From assembly GCF_008831045.1 (NCBI RefSeq), contig NZ_WAJS01000012.1, positions 1 through 64,000 on the forward strand: a stretch of DNA of 64,000 bases, written 5' to 3'. The stretch is from Adlercreutzia muris (lineage in GTDB: Bacteria; Actinomycetota; Coriobacteriia; Coriobacteriales; Eggerthellaceae). Below are positions 33,950-43,161 of this stretch, piece by piece (position 1 is the stretch's first letter; every line of letters begins with the position of its first letter). The position numbers and the translations under genes were made by a program. The notes under the pieces were generated by a model, which saw only the letters and a list, made by a program, of their open reading frames with translations, did not search any database and was not told where the DNA came from.

Positions 33950-33986
33950 TATAATGAAGATGCAAGCCCCTGTCCGGGGCTTTTTT
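33950..33986 (+). promoter_or_regulatory. TATAAT directly followed by an intrinsic terminator
   Basis: TATAAT (33950-33955) lies 9 bases before AGCCCC-TGTCC-GGGGCT and six T (33965-33986), all on the plus strand, where no gene exists on either side. The hairpin could also serve the minus-strand gene ending elsewhere, but the T-run orientation favours plus. The -35 is poor. Confidence 0.4.
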
Positions 33987-33996
33987 CCGTGCTCTT

Positions 33997-35019
33997 CTAC
34001 CCTTCCATGGCCAGGGAATATACCACCCCGGCACCGTAGAGCTTCCCGAAGAAGTACTTGTTGCTCGCCGACTCGTCGGACACGTACACCCGGCCATCGT
34101 AAGACTCGATGCCCTCGGCCATGGGCGGCGCCTCCACATCGGCCCCGAGGCTGCGGCTATCCAGGCAGTAGAGGGGCACCTCGGCGCCATCGGCCGTAAA
34201 CGTGCCCGAGGGAGCCAGATGCGCGATATCGTAGGCCAGAAGGTGCGAGGGGGCGACGCCGTAAGACTGGGACAGCACGAGGCGGTTCTCCCCCGCCGTG
34301 CAGACCCCCTGAATCATGCCGGGAATGGAATAGACCCGTTCGGGCAGGGCGGCCACACCAAAGGGGGCGTTGGGATCCAGCGGATAGGCGTACATGACCG
34401 CCGGGTTCTCTGCGCCGTCGGGAGTGGCGATGCGATGGCTCTTCGGTGTCTCGTAGTCGCCAGGAAAGTAGAACTCGCCCGTGAGCAGCGTGTCGCCCTC
34501 GATGTTCATGAAGGCCGGGGAGAAATCGAGCTCGACCCGGGCCAGGGCCCGCACCGTGGCGCCGTCGGCGGCTGTGGCCACCTCCTCGGCGTCGAGCACG
34601 AGATAGCCCTCCTCGCAGGCCAGATAGGCGTACTGGTCGGTGCTCGTGATGGCCGAGCCGTGGCCCTGGTAGAGCTCGCCGTCCGGCGTCTGCACGAGCA
34701 GCCGCGCGATGGCGCCATCCACCGCCCGGCGGTAGAGCGGCGAGGGGCCGCTATCGACCATATAGCCGCTGAACAGCCACGCATCGCTCCCCTGGAGGTG
34801 ATCGAGGTCCTGGCAGACGAAGCCGCTGTCCACCCCGGGTATGGCAAATTCCCGCTCAGCTTGGTTGTAGAAGGACCCGAAGGCCACGCGCACGTACAGG
34901 TTGAGCCCGATGACCGCCGCCAGAACCAGGGCGGCCACCGAAGCCAAGACGATGCCGATGATCTTGAGCATCCGGTTCCGTCCGATGCCCGACGCGGGGC
35001 GCACTGCGCTCTCAGCCAC
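33997..35019 (-). CDS. Membrane-anchored extracytoplasmic protein of unknown function
   Basis: The 340-residue protein has a short basic N-terminus, one membrane segment at about residues 17-43 (LKIIGIVLASVAALVLAAV), and a soluble domain that would lie outside the cell. The domain contains repeated beta-rich stretches (YAYLACEEGYLVLD, NRLVLSQSYGVAPSHLLAYD, ESYDGRVYVSDESASN) that resemble blades of a beta-propeller. I do not recognise the family. GTG 35019 is the start, with AAAGGAG 7 bases upstream. It is a single-gene unit between the deformylase operon and a metallo-hydrolase. Confidence 0.72.
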   Translation of the reverse strand: MAESAVRPASGIGRNRMLKIIGIVLASVAALVLAAVIGLNLYVRVAFGSFYNQAEREFAIPGVDSGFVCQDLDHLQGSDAWLFSGYMVDSGPSPLYRRAVDGAIARLLVQTPDGELYQGHGSAITSTDQYAYLACEEGYLVLDAEEVATAADGATVRALARVELDFSPAFMNIEGDTLLTGEFYFPGDYETPKSHRIATPDGAENPAVMYAYPLDPNAPFGVAALPERVYSIPGMIQGVCTAGENRLVLSQSYGVAPSHLLAYDIAHLAPSGTFTADGAEVPLYCLDSRSLGADVEAPPMAEGIESYDGRVYVSDESASNKYFFGKLYGAGVVYSLAMEG

Positions 35020-35120
35020 AGGAAGCTCCTTTCCCAGGGCCGCCGCGCAACCCCGTGCCTCACGCTATGGGCTCAGCATAGGGCACCACCGCCTCGGGAA
35101 GGACGGCGCGGGTCAATCTG

Positions 35121-35972
35121 TCACGCCACTGTGACGGGACGATCCTGGAAGGCCACCGTCACGCGCACCTGCGGCGCCAGAGCCGGAGACGCTTCGGCAA
35201 GAGCCCGCTCCAGCGTCTCACGGGGCAGGCGGTAGGTGTTGTTCTCCTGGGACACGTGCATGGCCACGACGGCCTCGAGCCCCTCGTGGACCAGATCCAC
35301 CAGGGCCCGAGCGGCCTGCTCATTGGAAAGATGGCCCCGATCCGAGGCGATCCGCTGCTTGACCGGATAGGGATAGGGCCCCTCCCGCAGCATCCGATCG
35401 TCGTGGTTGCTCTCCAGCGCCAGCAGGCGCACCCCCGCCAGGACCCGGGAGGCCTCGTCGGTCATAAAACCCGTATCGGTCACGAAGCCGAGGGCATCGG
35501 CCGCGACCTCGGGCGCTCCGCCTTCCTCGACCCGGGGCACCGGCTCGTCGAAGCGGAAGCCGAAGGAGGCAGCCGCGTCATGGGAGGTGGCGAAGGGACG
35601 CACGGCAAGACCCGCGAGAGGCAACCGGTCGCCAGCGGCAAAGACCCGGCAGGAAACGCCCACGCTGGCCACGGCGTCGCGCAGGGGCGCCGAAGCCGCC
35701 AGCACCGCCTCGCTCGCGTACACCGCCGGACGCACGCCGGCCTTCGCCAGGCCCCGCAGCACCACGCCGAGGCCCTTCACGTGGTCGCCGTGGTCGTGGG
35801 TGATAACGACGGCGGCCAGGCCCGACAGGTCGAAGCCGCAGGTGGCGGCCCGATCGAGGAACTCCCGCTTGCAGATGCCGCAATCCACGAGCACGCCCTG
35901 CCCGGTGCGCCCGTTCTCCACAATGGCCGCATTGCCGCGGCTCCCGCTGGCCAGCACGTGCAACTTCAACAT
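35121..35972 (-). CDS. WalJ/YycJ-like metallo-beta-lactamase-fold hydrolase
   Basis: The 283-residue protein begins MLKLHVLASGSRGNAAIVEN, the YycJ/WalJ pattern, and has the metal motif THDHGDHVKGL plus later ligands in FATSHDAAASFGF, VTDTGF and LESNHD. Relatives act as 5'-3' exonucleases in DNA repair or cell-wall control. The ATG at 35972 is preceded by GAGAGGAG. No WalKR two-component genes are adjacent here, so it stands alone. Confidence 0.9.
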   Translation of the reverse strand: MLKLHVLASGSRGNAAIVENGRTGQGVLVDCGICKREFLDRAATCGFDLSGLAAVVITHDHGDHVKGLGVVLRGLAKAGVRPAVYASEAVLAASAPLRDAVASVGVSCRVFAAGDRLPLAGLAVRPFATSHDAAASFGFRFDEPVPRVEEGGAPEVAADALGFVTDTGFMTDEASRVLAGVRLLALESNHDDRMLREGPYPYPVKQRIASDRGHLSNEQAARALVDLVHEGLEAVVAMHVSQENNTYRLPRETLERALAEASPALAPQVRVTVAFQDRPVTVA

Positions 35973-36142
35973 TCCGGCATCGCTCCTCTCTCTGGAAAGG
36001 CCATCCTAGCGCGTCGGGGCCTCGAGGCACGCCCCCTCCAAGGTATCCCCACAGCGCCGCACGCCCCCCGACACCGCCGCAAAGCCGTGGGCGCCTTCAA
36101 CGCCGCCGCAGCGCGAGAGGCGCCGCACACAAAAGGAATATT

Positions 36143-36301
36143 TTTGTTCAAGTGCACTATTTGTCGATGATGACCTGTGGTTTCTCTCTCGCTTGATGCC
36201 TGACATTCTGTCAAATACCTGCATATGGCTCCTTTATCGGCCAACGGCATTGACAATGACCCTTCCCGTAAAGTTTAATGCACTTGCACAAAACGGTGCA
36301 C
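36143..36301 (+). promoter_or_regulatory. Promoter and repeated motif upstream of the triple RidA gene
   Basis: TTGACA (36250-36255) and TTTAAT (36274-36279) are separated by 18 bases. TTTGTTCAAGTGCA (36143-36156) recurs on the opposite strand at 36279-36292 as TTTGTGCAAGTGCA, overlapping the -10 and start point. A further GGTGCAC half site is at 36295-36301. A related palindrome is at 40227. This is a good operator candidate. Confidence 0.55.
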
Positions 36302-36324
36302 ATTCTACCTTGAAGGGGGTACCA

Positions 36325-37587
36325 ATGACCGATCCGAACGTGGTAGTGGCCCGCAACACCGAGAAGGCGCCCGTAAGCGACCTCTATTCTCAGACCGTGG
36401 CGTTCTCCCACTACAACAACCTCTCGGCCCAGCTGCCCATCGACCCGGCGACGGGTGCCATCGTGGCCGGCGGCGCTGCCGAGCAGGCCGAGCAGTGCCT
36501 CAAGAACATCCAGGCCATCGTGGAGAGCATCGGCCACGACATGAACGACATCATCCGCTTGTCCGTCTACCTGGCCGACATCATGGATCTGAATGCCGTG
36601 GAGAAGGTGCAGGCTTCCTTCTTCCCCACCTACCAGCCCGCCCGCACCGTGGTGGCCGTGGACGCCCTGCCCCAGGACGCCCTCGTGTTCATCGAGGCCC
36701 TTGTGGATAACGGCGAGGGCACTCAGTCCGTGCCCCAGGCCGGCGACCTGGTGAAGCTCACCAACAACACCCATGCCGCTCCCTACGACGCCCTCTCCAC
36801 CCAGACCGTGGCGTTCTCCCACTACAACAACATCACCATGCAGTTGCCGCTGTGCCCGAAGTCGGGTCGCCCGATCCTGGGCGATGCGGCCGCCCAGACC
36901 GCCCAGTGCCTGAAGAACGTGAAGGCCATCCTGGAGTCGGTGGACGTACCGCTGGACGACATCGTGAAGGTGACCATCTTCGTGAAGGACCTCGCCGATA
37001 TGGAGGCCGTGAACGAGGTGTACAAGACCTTCTTCCCCGATTCCGGCATCGCCCGCGCCGTGAACTACCTGCCGGCCCGCACCGTGGTGCCCGTGAAGGA
37101 TCTGCCTTTCCACTGCGACGTGGCCGTGGAGGCCGTGGTGTCCCATGGCGACGGCACCCCGCCCCAGGCCATCGAGGACCGTCACGGTCTCATCATCGAG
37201 GCGAACAACACCGACGCCGCCCCGAAGTGCCCCTTCTCCACCCAGACCGTGGCCTTCTCCCACTACAACAACATCTCTGCCCAGCTGCCCTTCGGCGCTG
37301 ACGGCAAGCTGATCGCCGGCGGCGCGGCCGAGCAGACCGCCCAGTGCCTCGCCCACGTGAAGACCATCATCGAGTCGGTGGACCACGTGGTGGAAGACAT
37401 CGTGAAGGTGAACGTGTTTTTGGCCGACCTGGCCGATCTGGACGCCATGAACGAGGCCTATGCCGCCTTTTTCGGCGACCACAAGCCGGCCCGCAAGGTC
37501 GTCGGCTGCGGCAAGCTGCCCTTCGGCGCCCGCATCATGATCGACGCCATCGCCGGCAACTGGGAGGGCACCCCGCCGGTGGCCTAG
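36325..37587 (+). CDS. Triple RidA/YjgF-domain protein
   Basis: The 420-residue protein is three RidA-family domains in tandem (about residues 7-129, 144-275, 289-412). Each opens with nearly the same sequence, QTVAFSHYNN(I/L) then QLP, and each has QCLKN or QCLAHV before a helix. RidA enzymes are homotrimers that hydrolyse reactive imines and enamines, with an active site at each subunit interface that uses a conserved Arg. That Arg is kept in all three repeats (R107, R252, R390). The nearby Glu is kept in two (E124, E269) and is Asp407 in the third. A single-chain pseudo-trimer is likely. AAGGGGG precedes ATG 36325. It converges on the kinase gene. Confidence 0.87.
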   Translation: MTDPNVVVARNTEKAPVSDLYSQTVAFSHYNNLSAQLPIDPATGAIVAGGAAEQAEQCLKNIQAIVESIGHDMNDIIRLSVYLADIMDLNAVEKVQASFFPTYQPARTVVAVDALPQDALVFIEALVDNGEGTQSVPQAGDLVKLTNNTHAAPYDALSTQTVAFSHYNNITMQLPLCPKSGRPILGDAAAQTAQCLKNVKAILESVDVPLDDIVKVTIFVKDLADMEAVNEVYKTFFPDSGIARAVNYLPARTVVPVKDLPFHCDVAVEAVVSHGDGTPPQAIEDRHGLIIEANNTDAAPKCPFSTQTVAFSHYNNISAQLPFGADGKLIAGGAAEQTAQCLAHVKTIIESVDHVVEDIVKVNVFLADLADLDAMNEAYAAFFGDHKPARKVVGCGKLPFGARIMIDAIAGNWEGTPPVA

Positions 37588-37630
37588 GATCTCGCGGCTG
37601 CACACGTCTCGCACTCATACATGCACAAGG

Positions 37631-37660
37631 AAGGGGAACCGAAGCGCTTCGGCTCCCCTT
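37631..37660. terminator. Bidirectional terminator between triple RidA and kinase genes
   Basis: AAGGGGA-A-CCGAAGC pairs with GCTTCGG-C-TCCCCTT, followed on the plus strand by CCTGTTTTC. It sits between convergent genes. Confidence 0.8.
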
Positions 37661-37775
37661 CCTGTTTTCTACAGCTTGACACGCCCCGACCGCAAGGACC
37701 GAAACGGACGCCACCCACCGTCCCGCCGCCCATAAGAAAGTGGACTCCAACGACGGAGGGGCGCGCCGCCTTCCC

Positions 37776-40115
37776 CTACTTCTCTGAAATGTGCTCGGCG
37801 AGCAGGGCGATGAGGGCGTGGGTGTTCAAAGGCTTGGTGGTCAGCGCCGTCATGCCGGCCTCCCGGGCGCGGCGCTGCCCTTCCTCGAAGGCATCGGCCG
37901 TCTCGGCGATGATGGGCAGGCTGGCGGCATCGGGGCGGTCGAGCGCGCGTATCTCGCGCGTGGCCTCGTCGCCGTCCATGCGGGGCATGCGCATGTCCAT
38001 GAGCACCGCATCGTAGTAGAACGGCACCACCGAGGCCACCTTGCGCACGGCCGCGTCGCCGTCGCGGGCCTCTTCCACCGCGAAGCCGTAGTCCTTCAGA
38101 ATTTCCATGAGGATCTCGCGGGACAGATCGTCATCGTCCACCACGAGCACCTTGCAGCCCGTAAAATCGCGGCGGCACTCATCAGTCGCAGAGCTCCGCG
38201 CCTCCTCGCGGGACACCTCTTCCGGCGATGCCAGGCGCAGCGGCAGCGTGATGGTGAAGGTGGAGCCGCGGCCCACGGTACTTTCCACCTGGATCTCGCC
38301 GCCCATTAAGTCCACGAGGCTCTTGGTGATGGTCATACCAAGGCCGGTACCCTCGGTTCGGTTGGCATAGCCCAACCCGTCGCGCTCAAAAGGCAGGAAG
38401 ATGCGGTCGAGGAACTCCGGCGTCATGCCGCAACCGGTATCGCTCACCGTGATAACATAGCTGCCGAACCCGCGAGGCGCCTCGCCGCTCTCGCTGAAGG
38501 TCACCGTGATCAGGCCGCCGGCCGGCGTGAATTTCACGGCATTGCCGACGGTGTTCACAAGTACCTGGCTGAGTCGCAGCGGATCGGTAACCACCCGGCT
38601 GTGGGAAAGCCCCGAGGTGCTTACCGTCAGATCGATGCCCGAGGCCTCGGCCTTGTCACCGAACATCGCGGCCACCTCCTCGGCCGCCTCGGCTAGATCG
38701 ACCACATCCTCGTTGAATGACAGCTTGCCGCTCTCGATGCGGCTCACGTCCAAGATATCGTTCACGAGGCTCAGCAAGTGATCGCTCGATACCATGATTT
38801 TGCGCAGGCAGTCGCGCACGCGGTCGGTATCGTTCAAGTGGTCGAGCGCAATGGAGGCGAATCCCGATATAGAGTTCATCGGCGTGCGGAAATCGTGGGA
38901 CATATTGGTGAGGAAGGTCGATTTCGCCCGGCTGGCATGCTCGGCCAGATCGAGCGCGTTCTGCAGCGCCAGCTTCTGCAGCAGCTGCTCGCGCATCTCG
39001 GCGGTGACGTTGCGCGCTGCGAGAATCACCTTGGAGCTCGGCCGCGGAAGACGGATGATACGCAGCTCCACGTACTGCTCCTCGTCCCCGAACAGGCGCC
39101 GGTAGCCCACCGAGAAATCGGCATCGCCTTCAGCGAGGCGCCGCCACAACGCATCGGGCCCCACCTCAGCGCGCACGCGGGCGCGATCCTCTTCCACCAC
39201 GTAGGTATCGATGTAGCGCTCCATAGCGACCGGATAGTCACCCTCCTGCTCGCTGATGAGGGCAAACTGAGTCGCGTTATCCGCACCGCGACGATATACT
39301 TCCAGCTCGTTGGTTTCCAGATCCACCAAATACAGCGCGAAGTTCTCGGCACCCAGGCTGTCGATGACCTCTACGTACTGCTCGCTTTTCTGCTCGGCCT
39401 GCTTGGTGCGCGTGAAGTCCTCCACGAAGCCGTAGGCGAAGCGCTCCGAATGGCCCGTGTGATCCAAGCTGATGCGCAGCCAGCGCCCGTCGGGCAGCTG
39501 GCCCTCCTGGTAGAGGCTCGTCTGGTCGTCGAGGAAGTTCTCCATCTGGCGGAGCAGATCATCGCCGGCGGTGGCGCCGAAAGTAAGCTCGATGAACTCA
39601 GGGAGGCTGATGTAGTTGGTATCCACTCCGCTCTGCTCGCGGGCCGAGTCGGTGAGCAGCAGCTGGCGGTAGCGCATATCGTAGAAGAACAGGCCCGCGC
39701 CGGCCTTATCGAGCGAGCGCTGGGCCGGCACGATCCAGCTCGTCACATCCTGCAGGGTGAAGCCGCACAGACCCGGGGCCACGGGGAAGGCTTCGGCGCG
39801 GAAGAACTGCTGCAGCATGTCGGAGAGCGTTTCGAACTGGACGACGCGGTCCGCGAAGGCCGCCTCGTAGAAGTGCTCGAGCCAGGTGGGATCGCCGCCC
39901 CACATGAGGTACATGAGCGCGCCGGTGAGCTCTTCCACGGTGTGGTCGGTCACCGCCGCCATGGCCGGATTGAGGTAGCGGTAGGCCGCATCGTAGGGGC
40001 GGCCGTCGTCGTCGACGAGCACCTCGACGATGCCGAAGGGCTGCGGGCTGCGGTCGAATGTCATCGCCCAAACCTGCAACATCTCATCCATGGTACGCTC
40101 CCATTGACAGATCAT
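37776..40115 (-). CDS. Hybrid sensor histidine kinase with PAS-like sensors and receiver
   Basis: The 779-residue cytoplasmic protein lacks membrane segments. PAS-like regions fill about residues 20-390. The dimerisation/phosphoacceptor motif FLTNMSHDFRTPMNSISG is at about residue 405, the ATPase follows (GNAVKFTP, DTGCGMTPEFLDRIFLPFER, GTGLGMTITKSLVDLMGG), and the C-terminal receiver has VLVVDDDDLSREIL and phosphorylatable Asp in AVLMDMRMPRMDG. No response regulator is adjacent, so output may be through a separate partner. ATG 40115 follows GCGGAGG; ATG 40091 with GGGAG is a second option. It shares upstream sequence motifs with the triple RidA gene. Confidence 0.9.
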   Translation of the reverse strand: MICQWERTMDEMLQVWAMTFDRSPQPFGIVEVLVDDDGRPYDAAYRYLNPAMAAVTDHTVEELTGALMYLMWGGDPTWLEHFYEAAFADRVVQFETLSDMLQQFFRAEAFPVAPGLCGFTLQDVTSWIVPAQRSLDKAGAGLFFYDMRYRQLLLTDSAREQSGVDTNYISLPEFIELTFGATAGDDLLRQMENFLDDQTSLYQEGQLPDGRWLRISLDHTGHSERFAYGFVEDFTRTKQAEQKSEQYVEVIDSLGAENFALYLVDLETNELEVYRRGADNATQFALISEQEGDYPVAMERYIDTYVVEEDRARVRAEVGPDALWRRLAEGDADFSVGYRRLFGDEEQYVELRIIRLPRPSSKVILAARNVTAEMREQLLQKLALQNALDLAEHASRAKSTFLTNMSHDFRTPMNSISGFASIALDHLNDTDRVRDCLRKIMVSSDHLLSLVNDILDVSRIESGKLSFNEDVVDLAEAAEEVAAMFGDKAEASGIDLTVSTSGLSHSRVVTDPLRLSQVLVNTVGNAVKFTPAGGLITVTFSESGEAPRGFGSYVITVSDTGCGMTPEFLDRIFLPFERDGLGYANRTEGTGLGMTITKSLVDLMGGEIQVESTVGRGSTFTITLPLRLASPEEVSREEARSSATDECRRDFTGCKVLVVDDDDLSREILMEILKDYGFAVEEARDGDAAVRKVASVVPFYYDAVLMDMRMPRMDGDEATREIRALDRPDAASLPIIAETADAFEEGQRRAREAGMTALTTKPLNTHALIALLAEHISEK

Positions 40116-40226
40116 CCGAAAATCCTCCGCTGGTGCACTATTACAGTGTAGCACTTTCTGATCAAAAGGATCATCTGAACACCTATCATACCCGTATAAT
40201 GCCTAGATTTAATACCTCTCGTCCTC

Positions 40227-40242
40227 TTGTGCAATTGCACAA
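40227..40242. promoter_or_regulatory. Perfect 16-bp palindrome TTGTGCAATTGCACAA
   Basis: This fully symmetric site lies upstream of the kinase gene and adjoins the terminator of the lipoprotein gene. Its half TTGTGCAA also appears in the two sites upstream of the triple RidA gene, and the 10-mer GTGCACTATT is shared between 36153 and 40133. Confidence 0.5.
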
Positions 40243-40244
40243 AA

Positions 40245-40273
40245 AGAGCCCGCCGCATGGTGCGGCGGGCTCT
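40245..40273 (-). terminator. Intrinsic terminator of the lipoprotein gene
   Basis: AGAGCCCGCCGCA, a 3-base loop and TGCGGCGGGCTCT form a perfect 13-bp stem, followed on the minus strand by TTTT, 35 bases after the stop. Confidence 0.88.
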
Positions 40274-40307
40274 CAGTTTCCACATAGGGAAGCGTTTCCG
40301 CAGGTCT

Positions 40308-40766
40308 TTAGGCCTCCGGGGTAGCCTCCTGCTCGGCGCCCTGCTCGGTCTCGCTGGCGGCCGTGGGGATGTCGCCGCGCTTGAAGTGCATGTTGTCGTC
40401 GCCGTAGCTCATGACGAGCTCATCGCCCTCCAGCTTGGCCTGCTCCGTGGAGCCTTCGAAAGTGAAGGACACGGTGGTGGCGTCCTTGGCCTCCCAGGTG
40501 CCCTGCATCTCACTACCCAGCACGTTCAGCACACAGGAGCCGTCCTCGTTGAACTGCATGTAGATGGACATGCCGAGCTTGGCGGCCTCGTCCATGACCT
40601 CGGGAGTCACTTCCTGACCGTCCACGTTACCGCTGGTGAGCACCCAGTTGCCCTGGAAATTCGCGGCGTTGTCGGCGGAATTGCCACCGCCGCCGCAGCC
40701 CGTGAGAGCCACGGTCAGGGCAATCGCGCAAGCTGCCACAGCCAAGATCTTTGCCTTCAGTTTCAT
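40308..40766 (-). CDS. Small secreted lipoprotein
   Basis: The 152-residue protein has a signal peptide (MKLKAKILAVAACAIALTVA) ending in lipobox LTGC, then a Gly/Asn linker. The compact domain that follows has FQGNWVLTSGNVDGQEV, GSCVLNVLGSEMQGTWEAKD and TVSFTFEGS. This looks like a small beta-rich, lipocalin-like fold found in many lipoproteins of this lineage; function unknown. The tail is acidic. GAAGGAG precedes ATG 40766. A strong terminator follows the stop. Confidence 0.82.
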   Translation of the reverse strand: MKLKAKILAVAACAIALTVALTGCGGGGNSADNAANFQGNWVLTSGNVDGQEVTPEVMDEAAKLGMSIYMQFNEDGSCVLNVLGSEMQGTWEAKDATTVSFTFEGSTEQAKLEGDELVMSYGDDNMHFKRGDIPTAASETEQGAEQEATPEA

Positions 40767-40876
40767 TCCCGCTCCTTCAGTTGATGGATAATCCCGTCGG
40801 CTCCTTTTACGGCCAACCCAGCCATGATAATGCTTAGCGGATTGATCGGCAACAAGCAAGTGATCTATCGGCTCGT

Positions 40877-41578
40877 CTAGCGCGGCAGGATAATTTCGAT
40901 AAGCTCGTTGCGGCTATGGATGTCAAGTTTCCGATAAATGCTCTTGATGTGGGTTTGCGCCGTTCCCGTTGAGATGAACAACCGACTTGCGACTTTCGAG
41001 AGGCTATAGCCTTGACCGTAGAGCCACGCAACCTCCGCCTCACGCTTCGAGAGTCCGTACCGACCGACGAGCTCGGGGGCGATGGCATCCGGTCGATCCG
41101 CTTTCATATCGGCCACCGTCCCGCTTGTGGCCACCGGCTCGCGATTAAGGGAAAGCGCGCCGAACGTGAGCGTGAGCATTGCGAGCAAGAAGAACAGGCT
41201 GAGCAAGATACTGCGCCCGCCCAACGATGAGAAAAACTCCTGGCTTTCCGTGGCAGCCAAGGGAATGATCAGGTAGCTTATGGTCCATGATGCAATTTCG
41301 GTAAGCACGCCGCATACGAGAAAGAGTCGGCACGTGCGCACGCGCTCGCTTGCGGCAATGCCGCACAGCAAGATCCACAGCAGGAAATCGAGCCCACTCC
41401 GCGCGACAACGACGATATGGCCACCGAGCGCATAGGATTGACTCGCAACGATAACCGCCATGCCCACAAAGAAGAGCAGAACGAAGAAAATCCAGCAGAG
41501 CAGCGTAAGGCGCTCTCCCTCAACGTACTCGCCTTTTTGGACGCCTATGCTCTTCAGAACATCGGCGCCCCCAGCTCG
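40877..41578 (-). pseudogene. LuxR-type membrane regulator, N-terminal half deleted
   Basis: The surviving frame codes about five membrane segments (from ERLTLLCWIFFVLLFFVGMA) and the complete LuxR helix-turn-helix (LSKREAEVAWLYGQG, LSKVASRLFISTGTAQTHIK). Full-length relatives in this window have about 500 residues and twelve segments. Upstream, the frame reads VLKSIGVQKGEYVEG and then meets a stop at 41579-41581, where the opposite strand turns into a flavoprotein. Roughly 250 N-terminal residues and the promoter are missing. A fragment from an internal GTG (41467) might still be translated. Confidence 0.82.
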
Positions 41579-43052
41579 TTACGATATCGTGGTTATCGGG
41601 GCGGGCACAGCCGGCGTGCCCGCCATTTTGACCGCCCTTGAAGAGGGCGCCACCGTTGCCTGCCTGCAGCGCGAGGACAGCGCCCAGGCTAACGGCAACG
41701 GCTCGTCGGGCATTATCCTCGAAGAGTCGAACCCGCTGGGCATGAAGCAGTACATCCAGGCATGGCGCAAGTCAGGCGGCTATCGCATGCAGAGTGATCT
41801 TCTCCAGTTGTTCATGGACCATTCGGGAGAAACCGCCATGTGGATTCTCACGCGCTCGGACGAAGAGGGCTTCCCGTCCTACAACGTTTCCGCAACCGCC
41901 AATAAGTACGAAGGCGACAAGGGCACATGCACAGCCGTCTTGAAGTCTTACGGCCCGAAGCCCGACAACCATGGCACTCTCATGCGTACCCTTGCCCAGC
42001 GAGCTGAGAAGGAAGGCGCCGTTTTCTACTACGGCACTCCGTGCGTGCAGCTTCAGAAAGACGACTCGGGCCGCGTAGTTGCCGCCATCGGCAAGAACTC
42101 CGACGGCTACGTCAAGCTCATCGCAAACAAAGCCGTCATCATCGCCGCAGGCGACTACCAGAACAACGAGAACATGGTCAAGGCGCTGTCCCCCGATGTC
42201 GCGCGCTTTGGTCGCAAGCAGTCCGGCCGCACGGGCGACGGTATCCTCATGGCAGCTTTGGCAGGAGGCCGGATTTGCCCGGTGAACCACGCGAAGACCA
42301 TGCACGACATGGATGCCCAGCCCATGCTCCTCACTCGCAAGCCCTTCATGGCCCTCGACGAGAGCGGCAAGCGCTTCATGAACGAGGACATCCCCATGGA
42401 AAGCTGGGATTTGACCTTGCGCGAACGCTCCCTAGATGTCGAGGATCCGGGCCGCTTCGTTCGCATCTTTGATAACGATTACCAGGCAAAATACGAGTTG
42501 CCGCCGTCGATGGGCGTAAAGACCCTGGAGAACTACATTCCCGGGTTCAAGGAAGATCCCGAGAACGTATACCCCGACCTCACCGATACCTATCGCGCTG
42601 ATACGCTTGATGAACTGGCCGAGCAACTTGACATTCCCGTCGATGCCCTGAAGAAGAGCGTCGAGGATTGGAACAAGATGTGCGAGACCGGCGAGGATCT
42701 GGAGTTCGGTTTGAGCTCTGAGCTCATGAAGCCCATCGACACACCGCCGTACTGGGGCACACGTCAATGGATTCGCTGCTCGGCCATCAATTCGGGCATT
42801 GGAGTTAACGGGAACTGCCAAGTGGTCGACGAGAACAGTGAGCCCATCCCGGGCCTGTATTCCGTGGGATCGGGCGCGGGCAGTGTGAGTGGCGGCCTCG
42901 AGTGGAACCTCGCCCAGGGCGGCCTGTGCTGCGGCATCTACATGACCATGGGCCGCTATGCCGTCATTCACGCCCTCACCGGCAAGATGGAACCGAAAAA
43001 TCCCATGCAATATGAGGAATGCAAGCATTACTGGGAGAAAAAGGGCAAGTAG
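41577..43052 (+). pseudogene. FAD-dependent oxidoreductase lacking its signal peptide
   Basis: From RYDIVVIGAGTAGVPAILTA onward about 490 residues of a fumarate-reductase-type flavoprotein are intact, through RFMNEDIPMESW and IPGLYSVGSGAGSVSGGLEW to the end. The twin-arginine signal and linker (about 80 residues in its intact relative) are missing. The open frame extends back to ATG 41460, but that part is antisense to the LuxR fragment and has no ribosome site. Both genes were divergent, and one deletion removed both beginnings and the control region. Expression and export are therefore unlikely. Confidence 0.78.
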
Positions 43053-43080
43053 CCCTCCCTACACGGCGCCCTCCCCTTAC

Positions 43081-43104
43081 AGGCCAGGCGAATTCGCCTG
43101 GCCT
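43081..43104. terminator. Bidirectional terminator
   Basis: AGGCCAGGCGAATTCGCCTGG and CCT form a perfect palindrome followed on the plus strand by TTTTCG, between convergent genes. Confidence 0.8.
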
Positions 43105-43161
43105 TTTCGTTCGACCAGAGGCACTGCGAATCGGGTGCCGCGCCCCTCGGCGGTGCCCCTC

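Noticed and set aside
36211-37614. 467-codon minus-strand frame opposite the triple RidA gene
   Set aside because: Repetitive only because the real gene has three similar domains; no start signal or domain.
40195-40200. Plus-strand TATAAT as a promoter
   Set aside because: No -35 and no plus-strand gene follows before the lipoprotein terminator; minus-strand -10-like sequences overlap it and serve the kinase gene better.
41460-41576. Treating the flavoprotein as a full-length gene from ATG 41460
   Set aside because: These codons are antisense to LuxR coding sequence, with no ribosome site, signal peptide or family similarity.
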